Positions 26,081-35,000 of a DNA stretch of 64,000 bases are shown piece after piece. The position numbers and the translations under genes were made by a program. The stretch spans positions 1 through 64,000 of the forward strand of contig CAZWFN010000001.1 in the NCBI GenBank assembly GCA_964633205.1. Direction: 5' to 3'. This DNA comes from CAYVQE01 sp964633205. GTDB taxonomy: Bacteria; Myxococcota; B64-G9. Within the stretch, counting starts at the first letter, position 1; every line of letters begins with the position of its first letter. Below the pieces are notes generated by a model that worked only from the letters and a program-made list of their open reading frames with translations, ran no database searches and was not told where the DNA came from.

Positions 26081-28108
26081 CTAGGGTGTGGGCAGCAGGC
26101 GGGCCAGCGCACCGCCACGGGCGGGCAGCTCGATGGTCAGGCTGTCGGCGGCGGTGACGTCGCGCTGGTCGCGCAGCAGCTGGCGCGGATCGGCGCCGCC
26201 GGTGACCAGCTCGAGCGCATAGGTGCCGGCGCCCAAAAAGTCCAGCTCGACCTCGCTGGTCACAGCCGCCTGGGCGCCGGCGATGGCGGCCAGCCACCAA
26301 TCGCGGCCGCGGCGGCGGGCCAGCACGGCGTGGCTGCGCGGATCGCCGTCCAGCAGGCGGGTCTCGTCCCAGGCCACCGGCACCGCCGCCAGCAGCTCGC
26401 GCACGAAGGGATGCTCGGCGAACAGCGCCCGGTAGCCGGCGTCGGGCCGGGCGTCGGCGCGGTCGGCGAAGTGCTGCAGGCCGGACTCGAACAGCACCGC
26501 CTGGGCCAGGCTGTGGGCGTAGGGCAGCTCGGATTCGCGCAGCGCGTCTTCGAACACCACCGGGGTGTAGTCCATGGAGCCGACCGGGTTGCGGGCGAAT
26601 ACATCGAACAGGTGCGCGGCGGCGTCCGGCCGCGGCGCCGATTCCAGCACCCGGAAGTACTCGGCGCCGCGCACCGCCTCGTGGCTCATCAGGTGGGGAT
26701 GGGTGCGTTGCCAGCCCCGCGGCAGGGTGGCGCCGTGGAAGTTGACCAGCAGCTCGTGCTCGGCCGCGTCGCGCAGGATGCCGAGGTACTGGGCGATGCG
26801 CGCCTGCTTGTCGGACTCGAAGAAATCCACCTTGATGCCGGCGATGCCGGTGCGCTGCAGCCAGGCCATCTCCGCGCGGCGCACCGCGCCGTCCAGCATG
26901 CAATCGCGCGGGCTGGCCGGGTTGGGGGTGTGCTCGCCGCCGGAGTTGTACCACAGCAGCAGCTCCACCCCGGCGGCGGCCGCCTGCGCGGCCAGGGCGG
27001 CCACCGTCTCATCGGCCTCGGGCCAGGCGTCCCAGCCGGCGTCGATCAGCACGTACTCCCAGCCCAGCTCGGCGGCGAAGTCGATGTACTCGGCCTGCAG
27101 GGCCGCGTCGCCGGTGCCCTGGGTGAACCAGGACCAGGCCGCCCGCCCCGGCGCGATCCAGGCCGGCGGCTCGGCCGGCCCGGGCCGGGCCAGGTCGTCG
27201 ACCAGGGTGGACTCGACCACGGTGGCCAGCGTGCCGGCCACCACCACCCGCCAGGGGGTGGCCAGCGGCAGCTCGGCGGAGGGCTCCACCGGCGCGGCCG
27301 GGTCGCCCTCCTGCTCGACCGGCAGCCGCACCGGGTACAGGCCGCCGTCGGGCTCGGGGCCCAGCCGGGTGGCGCAGTAGCCGGCGTCCAGGTCGGACTC
27401 GCTGATCAGCAGCCAGGCCTCGCCGCCGGCCACCTCGAACAGGGCCGGGTAGGCCCAGCCGCTGGACTCGGTGGCCGTGCCCACCGCCACCCGCTGGGGC
27501 AGCTGCTCGTAGGTGGCGAAGAACAAGACCCCGGCCAGGTCGAACGGCGCCATCCAGGCCTCGCCGCCCGGCGGCACCGCGAAGCCGCTGGCCTCGCCGC
27601 GCACGGTCACCGGCCCGCTGCCGAGCAGGCGGTAGCGATAGGCGATGCCGTCGTCATGGGCCCGGAAGACCAGCTCGAGCTCGGCGCCGCCCGCGCCGGC
27701 CACGGTCAGGGTCAGCTCGCGGCCGGCCACCTGCCGCGCCCGCCGCTTGCCCACGGTCATGGTGTACTGCTCGGCCACCGGCCGCCGCTCGACCGCAACC
27801 AGGCGCAGGTCGCCGACGAAGTCGCCGCGGTCGGTCCGGATGCCCAAGGGGCTGTCCTGCAGCAGGACGGTACCCTCGCGCTCCAGCCGGTACACCAGCC
27901 CGGCCATGGCCTCGCCGCCGGCCGCATCCCCCGCCGGCGCCACCGTCAACACCAGCCGCCCGTCCGGCGAGGACAGCTCCCAGGGGGCGCCCTCGAGGCC
28001 GGAACCACCGCAAGCGACCGCGACCAGCGCCAGGCAGGCGGCCGCCAAGGCAAGGCCGCTCGTCCTGGGCCGCTGCCCGGCCGGTCCAGCTGATGCACAC
28101 GAGATCAT
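26081..28108 (-). CDS. Glycoside hydrolase family 97-like lipoprotein
   Basis: Probable envelope alpha-glycosidase. 675 residues. N-terminal signal with lipobox VAVACGGS. The order is an N-terminal beta-sandwich beginning WELSSPDGRLVLTV, a linker, a (beta/alpha)8 barrel (WSWFTQGTGDAAL; YVLIDAGWDAWPE; GIKVDFFESDKQ) and a C-terminal beta domain, as in GH97. The GIKVDFF aspartate sits where GH97 enzymes carry a catalytic acidic residue; whether the enzyme is inverting (glucosidase) or retaining (galactosidase) cannot be told. It follows the beta-helix gene by 13 bases, so the two are likely co-expressed for polysaccharide handling. Confidence 0.82.
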   Translation of the reverse strand: MISCASAGPAGQRPRTSGLALAAACLALVAVACGGSGLEGAPWELSSPDGRLVLTVAPAGDAAGGEAMAGLVYRLEREGTVLLQDSPLGIRTDRGDFVGDLRLVAVERRPVAEQYTMTVGKRRARQVAGRELTLTVAGAGGAELELVFRAHDDGIAYRYRLLGSGPVTVRGEASGFAVPPGGEAWMAPFDLAGVLFFATYEQLPQRVAVGTATESSGWAYPALFEVAGGEAWLLISESDLDAGYCATRLGPEPDGGLYPVRLPVEQEGDPAAPVEPSAELPLATPWRVVVAGTLATVVESTLVDDLARPGPAEPPAWIAPGRAAWSWFTQGTGDAALQAEYIDFAAELGWEYVLIDAGWDAWPEADETVAALAAQAAAAGVELLLWYNSGGEHTPNPASPRDCMLDGAVRRAEMAWLQRTGIAGIKVDFFESDKQARIAQYLGILRDAAEHELLVNFHGATLPRGWQRTHPHLMSHEAVRGAEYFRVLESAPRPDAAAHLFDVFARNPVGSMDYTPVVFEDALRESELPYAHSLAQAVLFESGLQHFADRADARPDAGYRALFAEHPFVRELLAAVPVAWDETRLLDGDPRSHAVLARRRGRDWWLAAIAGAQAAVTSEVELDFLGAGTYALELVTGGADPRQLLRDQRDVTAADSLTIELPARGGALARLLPTP

Positions 28109-28121
28109 GGCGACGATTCCA

Positions 28122-29693
28122 TCACGGCTTGCGCGCCCGGTCCAGCGGCCAGCTGTCCGGGCCGGCGGGGCCGGCGTAGGCGCCGCGGCGGCCGGTGTCG
28201 CGGGCGCGGCCGTCGAAGTCGCGGTCGTGATCGCGAAAGACCTCCAGGCCGCTGGTGTCCACGCCGCCCAGCAAGGCGCCGGCCAGCGGGTGCAGATCGA
28301 GCCCGGCGCCGGGCTCGGCGTCGGGGGCCACCAGGTGCTCGGCGGCCGCGGCCGGCGCGGCGGTGACGTTGTCGCGCTGCTCGCCGCCGGCGAGCAGCGG
28401 ATCGGCGAACACGGCATTGCCGGCCACGACCTGGTCGTAGCCGGCGGCGGCGCCCGTGATGCGGATGCCGCGGCCGGCGGCCACGATGGTGTTGTGGAAC
28501 ACGTGGATGCGCCGGGGCACGTCGTTGTGCGGCTGGATGTGCACCGCCGGGCCGTGCGGATTGACCATGACGTTGGCGTACAGGGCCACATGGCCCTCGC
28601 CCTGGAACAGGGCCTCGACCGGATTGTCCCAGAAGAAGTTGCCGTAGATCAGGTACCGGTCGTCGCTGCCGGGGCCGCTGAGCGGGAAGTGGCCGACCAG
28701 CAGATTGGGCCGCGGCATGTCGGCGTTGGCTCCCTGCTGCTTGCTGAAGGTGTTGTGTCGGATCAGGGTGGCGCCCGACGCCGGCAGGCCGTCCAGCTCG
28801 GGCCGTGGGTTCTGGTGCTTGATCTGCATATTGTAACCCAGCGTGGCCAGCACCGCGTTGTGCTCGACCAGGCCGTCGACAAAGGGCTCCTCGCCGTTGG
28901 AGTTGCCCAGATACAGCCCGGTGCCGCAGCGCTCGATGCGGTTGGCACGGATCACCCAGCGCCAGGCCGGGCACTTGGTGCTGATGCCGACGGTCTGCTG
29001 GCTGGCGTCGTGGTCGTGGATGTGCAGATCCGCGAGCACGATGTGGTGGGCGTAGGCGGCGTGGCCCTCGGCCTTGACCCCGTCGCCGATGTCGCCGCGG
29101 CCGTCGAGCTCGAGCCGGCGGATGACCACGTAGCTGGAATCGACGATGCTGACCGTGTTGCGCGCCGAGCTGCCGGTGAACACCGCCGCCGGACCGCCGG
29201 CCGGCCCTTCGATGAAGAAACAGCGGCCGGCCGCGCCGTTGAGGCCGTGGATCGGCAAGCCCCGGTCGTAGGTCCCGGCCGCCAGCCGCAGCGTATCGCC
29301 GGGCTCGAGCTCGGCCAGCCGCTGGCGGTAGTCGTCCGGGCCGGCCTCGATGAAGCTGCCGCCAGCGCCATCATCGCAGAAACGAAACCGCTCAGGCACG
29401 CCGTCCAAGACGATCCCGCCATCCGCATCGCCGCCAGCGCCGTCCGTCCCATCGCCGAAATCACCGCCGCCGGCGTCGGCCGGTCCCCCATCGAAGCCGT
29501 CCGCCGGGTCGTATGTGCCATCTTGGCCGGCACTTCCGTCTTCACCGGCCGCGGCGTCGCCCGGCCCCTCGTCCCCGCCATCGTTCCCGGAGGCGATGGT
29601 GCCAGTGCCGCAAGCGGCGATGAACAGGATCAGGATCAACGCCGGACCGGCCCGCACCATCGGCCCGCCGAGAACTTTTCCCGCTTCGCGCAT
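28122..29693 (-). CDS. Right-handed parallel beta-helix lipoprotein
   Basis: 523 residues. Signal with lipobox LFIAACGTG, followed by a 60-residue low-complexity Gly/Asp spacer (GDEGPGDAAAGEDGS style) typical of exposed deltaproteobacterial lipoproteins. The body is a right-handed beta-helix of the pectate-lyase/NosD type (residues about 110-450) with repeated short strands such as VVIRRLELDG, HIVLADLHIHDHD and IRANRIERCGTGLYLGN. No catalytic residues are clear; a polysaccharide lyase or binding role is plausible. Start 29693 has a GGGAG site; an internal ATG at 29660 is an alternative. Confidence 0.75.
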   Translation of the reverse strand: MREAGKVLGGPMVRAGPALILILFIAACGTGTIASGNDGGDEGPGDAAAGEDGSAGQDGTYDPADGFDGGPADAGGGDFGDGTDGAGGDADGGIVLDGVPERFRFCDDGAGGSFIEAGPDDYRQRLAELEPGDTLRLAAGTYDRGLPIHGLNGAAGRCFFIEGPAGGPAAVFTGSSARNTVSIVDSSYVVIRRLELDGRGDIGDGVKAEGHAAYAHHIVLADLHIHDHDASQQTVGISTKCPAWRWVIRANRIERCGTGLYLGNSNGEEPFVDGLVEHNAVLATLGYNMQIKHQNPRPELDGLPASGATLIRHNTFSKQQGANADMPRPNLLVGHFPLSGPGSDDRYLIYGNFFWDNPVEALFQGEGHVALYANVMVNPHGPAVHIQPHNDVPRRIHVFHNTIVAAGRGIRITGAAAGYDQVVAGNAVFADPLLAGGEQRDNVTAAPAAAAEHLVAPDAEPGAGLDLHPLAGALLGGVDTSGLEVFRDHDRDFDGRARDTGRRGAYAGPAGPDSWPLDRARKP

Positions 29694-30091
29694 TCATGCT
29701 CCCACTTCTGTCGGCCGCCGGGTGCTGGCTCCCGGCTGCTCTCATCACAGCGCAGCGCATCAGCCGCAACCAAAAACCGCGCAGTACTACTGAGAACCTT
29801 TGCGGGAGGCGAAGATTCCGTTGGTCGGTAGTGTAGTGGCGGGAGTGCAACTGCGGCAAGGGTCACCGCCGGTCGCCGGAGCTGGTGTGGTCTGGGGACC
29901 ACAGCGCTGCTACCTGAATGCCCATCCGCCGCGACGCCTGTAGACCGGGCCATCGGGAGAGTCAAGTTCTCGAAATATCTATTCTTTATAGAGGACAAAA
30001 TCTATCCTTTGGAGGCGTTTTTCGGTTGACTTTGGAAGATCGAAAAGACAAGATAACTCCGCATTCCAAGTCGACCCGAAAGGGGAAAATC
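29694..30091. promoter_or_regulatory. Control region upstream of the hdr-met operon
   Basis: A 398-base gap between divergent genes. The last 130 bases are AT-rich. A TTGACT at 30026-30031 is followed 17-18 bases later by a weak CAAGAT/AAGATA -10, about 40 bases before the hdrC ATG, which has an AAAGGGG ribosome site. A small AT-rich near-palindrome (CTATTCTTTATAG) lies at about 29979-29991. No known riboswitch was recognised. Confidence 0.4.
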
Positions 30092-30694
30092 ATGTCAGAA
30101 TCGAACACTAGCGCCACGGAAAGCGAGGCGGCGCCGGTCCGCAGCCCGCGCGCCGAGACCTGCCGCCAGGTCGAGCAGCTGTGCGCTGAGTCGATCAGCG
30201 AGTGCTTCCAGTGTCTCAAGTGCAGCGCCGGCTGTCCCATGGCCGAGCACGTGGACCTGCCGCCGGCCAAGATCATGCGCCTGCTGCAGCTCGGCCAGCT
30301 CGACGAGGTGCTGCATTCGGAAGCCATCTGGATGTGCGCCGGCTGCCTGACCTGCTCGACGCGCTGCCCCAACGAGATCGACATCGCCCACGTGATGGAC
30401 CGGCTGCGCCATGAAGCCATCGCCCGCGGCATCGAGCCGCCGCGCGAGCGCATCGCCGGCTTCCACCGCAGCTTCCTCAAGTCGGTGCGCCGCCACGGCC
30501 GCAACTTCGAGTCCGGCTCGCTGGCGGGCTATGCGCTGAAGAACGGCCAGCTGATGAAGAACATGGGCCTGGGCATGACCATGTTCTTCAAGGGCAAGCT
30601 GCCCGTGCTGCCGCAGAACGTCTCCGGCCGGGCCGCCATCCGGCGCATGTTCGAGCACCACCAGCGCAAGCTGGCCGAGAAGAAGGAGTCCTGA
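30092..30694 (+). CDS. hdrC: Heterodisulfide reductase-like iron-sulfur subunit C
   Basis: Ferredoxin-type subunit that passes electrons between HdrB and HdrA. 200 residues. Two [4Fe-4S] sites: C38/C41/C44/C48 (CFQCLKCSAGCP) and C82/C85/C88/C92 (CAGCLTCSTRCP). First gene of the hdr-met operon; hdrB follows two bases after its stop. In acetogens and sulfate reducers without methanogenesis the HdrABC core serves flavin-based electron bifurcation rather than CoM-S-S-CoB reduction. Confidence 0.92.
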   Translation: MSESNTSATESEAAPVRSPRAETCRQVEQLCAESISECFQCLKCSAGCPMAEHVDLPPAKIMRLLQLGQLDEVLHSEAIWMCAGCLTCSTRCPNEIDIAHVMDRLRHEAIARGIEPPRERIAGFHRSFLKSVRRHGRNFESGSLAGYALKNGQLMKNMGLGMTMFFKGKLPVLPQNVSGRAAIRRMFEHHQRKLAEKKES

Positions 30695-30696
30695 GC

Positions 30697-31581
30697 ATGC
30701 TGGAACTGGGTTACTTCCCGGGCTGCTCGCTGCACAAGGCCTCGCGCAACTTCGACGAATCGGTGGAGAAGCTGTTCAGCCGGCTGGACATCCGGCTGAC
30801 CGAGCTCGACGACTGGAACTGCTGCGGGGCCAGCTCGGGCCACTTCACCGACGATGAACTGGCGCTGGCCTTGGCCGCCCGCAACCTGGCGCTGGCCGAG
30901 GAGCAAGGCCAGCACACCGTGTTCGCCCCCTGCGCCGCCTGCTACAACCGCCTGCTTTCATCCAATCATGTCATGGCCAACAAGGAGCCGGGCTTCGAAC
31001 AGGCCAACGAGCTGATGGCGCCGAAGGCCTACCACGGCACGGTCAGCGTGCGCAATCTGCTCGATGTGCTGATGCGCGAGGTGGGCCCCTGGGAGCTGGC
31101 CCGCCAGTGCCAGCTCCAGCTCTCCGGCATCCGGGCGGCGGCCTACTACGGCTGTCTGCTGGTGCGCTCGCCCGGGGTGGAGTACTTCGAGGACCGCGAG
31201 AATCCCACCTCCATGGAACAGCTGCTCGAGGCGGTCGGGGCCGAGACGGTGGATTGGCCGGTCAAGACCGAGTGCTGCGGTGCCTCGCTGGCGGCCACCG
31301 AAGACGAGATCACCAATCCCTGGAACGCCCGGCTGGTCGACTTCGCCAAGAAGGCGGGCGCCAACTGCATCGTCACCGCCTGCCCGCTGTGCCAGACCAA
31401 CCTGGACATGGTGCAGTGGCGCCAACAGAAGCAAGGCCGGGCGGCCGACATGCCGGTCTTCTTCCTGAGCGAGCTGTTGGCCCTGGCGCTGGGCGCCAAG
31501 ATCGGCCGCCGCGAGTGGCGCAAGCACTTCGTGCGGCCGGATGGCCTGTTGCGTGAACTATCGATCGAGGCGCGGGCCTGA
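30697..31581 (+). CDS. hdrB: Heterodisulfide reductase-like subunit B (CCG domains)
   Basis: Carries two CCG cysteine-rich domains that each bind a noncubane [4Fe-4S] cluster. 294 residues. Domain 1: FPGCSLHK near the N-terminus, NCCGASSG near 41 and CAACYNR near 78. Domain 2: YYGCLLVR near 150, ECCGASLA near 194 and CPLCQTN near 231. All ligands are present. Coupled to hdrC. Physiological acceptor or donor is unknown here because the cell is not expected to use CoM and CoB; MetF-bound substrate chemistry is the likely outlet. Confidence 0.93.
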   Translation: MLELGYFPGCSLHKASRNFDESVEKLFSRLDIRLTELDDWNCCGASSGHFTDDELALALAARNLALAEEQGQHTVFAPCAACYNRLLSSNHVMANKEPGFEQANELMAPKAYHGTVSVRNLLDVLMREVGPWELARQCQLQLSGIRAAAYYGCLLVRSPGVEYFEDRENPTSMEQLLEAVGAETVDWPVKTECCGASLAATEDEITNPWNARLVDFAKKAGANCIVTACPLCQTNLDMVQWRQQKQGRAADMPVFFLSELLALALGAKIGRREWRKHFVRPDGLLRELSIEARA

Positions 31582-31611
31582 GCCCGGCGCACGGTTCTGA
31601 GGATTGCCGAC

Positions 31612-32028
31612 ATGCAAGACACCATATTGACGGACGAGACCTACATGGACGCAACCGAACGCGAGCGGGCCTTGACCGAGGTGGCCGCCCAGAGCGCGGC
31701 CACCGCCAAGTGGTTGGGACAACTGATCGAACGCTCCGAACGGTTGCTCGGCGAAGGCAATGCCTACGGCGAGCAGTACACCCAGCGCCAGTACGGCCTG
31801 GCGGTGGCGCCCATCGTGGCCCGCGAGGTCATCCGGGCGCGCATGTTGGCCGCCTGCCGCGACCGGGGACTGACCCTGGTCGAGATCGCCGAGAAGATCC
31901 AGCTGCCCCCGATGGAGGTGGTGCCCCACATGGTGGCCCTGCGCCGGCGCGGCCAGCTGCTGCTCGAGCGGGTGGAGGACGAGACCACGCCGGTCTACCA
32001 GGCGGCCGAGCAGGGAGAGGTGTCATGA
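31612..32028 (+). CDS. Unknown protein between hdrB and hdrA, winged-helix-like C-terminus
   Basis: 138 residues, not recognised. The N-terminal half is helical and polar. The second half (about residues 65-125: REVIRARMLAACRDRG, LTLVEIAEKIQLPPMEV, RGQLLLERVED) has the helix-helix-wing pattern of a winged helix-turn-helix domain. No cysteine cluster, so it is unlikely to be an electron carrier. Its stop overlaps the hdrA ATG (ATGA), so it is made stoichiometrically with the complex genes. Candidate roles are a regulator of the operon or an assembly/scaffold protein. Confidence 0.7.
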   Translation: MQDTILTDETYMDATERERALTEVAAQSAATAKWLGQLIERSERLLGEGNAYGEQYTQRQYGLAVAPIVAREVIRARMLAACRDRGLTLVEIAEKIQLPPMEVVPHMVALRRRGQLLLERVEDETTPVYQAAEQGEVS

Positions 32029-35000
32029 GCGAAGAACAGGTCGGAGCCGTCCTGGTCGTCGGCGGTGGCATCGGCGGCATGCAGACGTCGCTGGACCTGA
32101 GCTCCGCGGGCTTCAAGGTCTACCTGGTCGAGCGCGGGGTCAACATCGGCGGCACCATGTCCAAGCTCGACAAGACCTTCCCGACCAACGACTGCGCCAT
32201 GTGCATCATGTCGCCCAAGATCGTCGAGGTGGGCCGCGAGCCCAACATCGAAATCCTGGCCAACGCCGAGCTCGAGACGCTGGAGGGCCAGCCCGGCCAC
32301 TTCAAGGCCAAGGTGGTCAAGAAGTCCGGCTACGTCGACCCGGACAAGTGCACCGGCTGCGGCCTGTGCACCCAGGTCTGTCCGGTGGAGGTGCCCAGCG
32401 AGTACAACCAGGGCACCACCTCGCGGCCGGCGGTGTTCATCAACTACGGCCAGGCCATCCCCTCGACCCACCAGGTCGACCGCCGCTTGCCGCCCTGCGC
32501 CGATGCCTGCCCGGTCCACCTGGACATCCGCGAGTGGGTGGGGCTGATCGCCGAGGGCCGCTATGCCGAGTCGCTGGCGCTGATCCGCGAGAAGCTGCCG
32601 CTGCCCGGCGTCATCGGCCGCATCTGCGACCACCCCTGCGAGCAGGCCTGCCTGCGCGGTGAGCTGGTCGAGGACCCCATCTCCATCTGTGCCCTGAAGC
32701 GCTTCGTCGCCGACGTCGAGCGCGACTCGGGCCAGGCCGCGCCGCTGCCAGAGCGGGCCGCCTCGAGCGGCAAGAAAATGGCCGTGGTCGGTGCCGGGCC
32801 GGCCGGGCTGAGCACGGCCTGGGAGCTGGCGCTGCGCGGCCACGCGGTGACCATCTACGAGGCCAATCCCAAGCCAGGGGGCATGCTGCGCTACGGCATC
32901 CCGGCCTACCGCCTGCCGCGCGAGGTGCTGGACGAGGAGATCGGCCGCATCCTGGAGCTGGGCGTCGACCTGCAATGCAACAAGCGGCTGGGCGATGATC
33001 TGTCGCTCGACGATCTGCGCTCGCAGTACGACGCGGTCTTCTTGAGCACCGGCCTGCACCTGAGCCGATCGCTGCCGCTGGAGCACATCGACGCGCCCGA
33101 GGTCATGCTGGGGGTGGACTTTTTGCACCGGGTCAACGCCGGTGACGAGGTCAAGCTGGGCGAACAGGTGGTGGTCATCGGCGGCGGCAACGTGGCGGTC
33201 GACGTGGCCATGACCGCCCGGCGCTTGGGCGCCAGCGACGTGCAGATGATCTGCCTGGAATCGCGCGACGAGATGCCGGCTCACGAGTGGGAGATCCGCC
33301 AGGCCTTCGAGGACGGCGTCCGGGTGGACTACTCCTGGGGGCCGCTGGCCGTCCAGACCGAGGGCGATCGGGTCAGCGGGCTGCAGAGCCAGCGCTGCGT
33401 GTCGGTCTTCGACCCGCAGGGCTTTTTCAACCCGTCGTTCGACGGCGCCGCCAAGCGGACCTTCCCGGCCGACAACATCATCGTGGCCATCGGCCAGGGC
33501 TGCGACCTGGGCTATCTCGAAGGCCAGAGCGATGTGCACAAGTCCAAGCGCGGCCTGCTGCAGGCCGATATGCGCAGCCTGCAGACCGATGCCCCCAACG
33601 TGTTCGCCGGCGGCGACGCCTGCCACGGACCGGCCTCGGCCATCAAGGCCATCGCCGCCGGCCAGCGGGCGGCCGAGTCCATGGACCGCTACGTCAAGGG
33701 CGAAGACTTGTTGGCGGGACGCAACGATCCGCCGCTGGACGTGGTCGACAACCTCAAGACCCACTACCAGCCGCGCCGTCGCCAGGCGACGCACCAGCAG
33801 CCGCCGGCCACCCGGGTGCACGAGTTCAACGAGATCGACTCCGGCTTCGACGAGCAGACCGCCCGCCACGAGGCGGAGCGCTGCCTGAGCTGCCGCCAGT
33901 GCCTGGGTTGCCGGCTGTGCGAGGACTCCTGTGAGGCGGATGCCATCGACTTCAGCCGCCACCCCAGCGAGCATCTGTTGGACGTGGGTGCGGTCATCCT
34001 GGCCCCCGGCATCAAGGGCTGCGACCCCACCGAGCGCAGCGAGTACGGCTACGGCCGCTTCGCCAACGTGGTCACCAGCGTGGAGTTCGAGCGCATGCTC
34101 AGCGCCACCGGTCCCTACACCTCGATGGTGCTGCGCTCGTCGGACGGCCAGACGCCCAAGAAGGTGGCCTGGATCCAGTGCGTCGGCTCGCGCGATCGGA
34201 ACCACGACTTCTGCTCCTCGGTCTGCTGCATGTACGCCATCAAGGAAGCCATCATCGCCAAGGAGCACCAGCAGATCATCGAGCCGACCATCTTCTACAT
34301 GGACATCCGGGCCTACGGCAAGGGCTTCGACCAGTACTACGAGCGGGCCAAGGAGCACGGCATGCGCTTCATCCGCTCCATGCCGTCGAAGATCGTCGAG
34401 GATCCGGACACCAAGAACCTGACCCTGACCTACATCGACGAGCACGGCCACAAGCAGCAGGAGGAGTTCGGCATGGTGGTGCTGTCGGTGGGGCTGCGGC
34501 CGGCCGACGGGGTGCACGATCTGGCCCGGAAGCTGGGGGTCGACGTCAACGAGCACGGCTTCGTGGCCTCCGACCCGCTCAACCCGATGAAGACCACCCG
34601 CGACGGCGTCTACGTCTGCGGCGCCTTCCAGGCGCCCAAGGACATTCCCGAGACCGTGGCCCAGGCCAGCTCGGCCTCGGCCATGGCCGCCGCCCACACC
34701 CACCTGGGACGCAACAGCTGCATCCACGTGCCCGAGCTGCCGCCGGAGCTGGACGTCTCGGGTCAGGAACCGCGCATCGGGGTGTTCGTCTGCCACTGCG
34801 GGGTCAACATCGGCTCGGTGGTCGATGTGCCCGAGGTGGTCGAGTACGCCGCCGAGCTGCCCAACGTGGTCCACGCCGAGCACAACCTGTTCACCTGCTC
34901 GCAGGACACCCAGGAGAAGATGAAAGAGGTCATCCAGGAGCACCAGCTCAACCGGGTGATCGTCTCGTCTTGCTCGCCGCGCACCCACGAGGGGCTGTTC

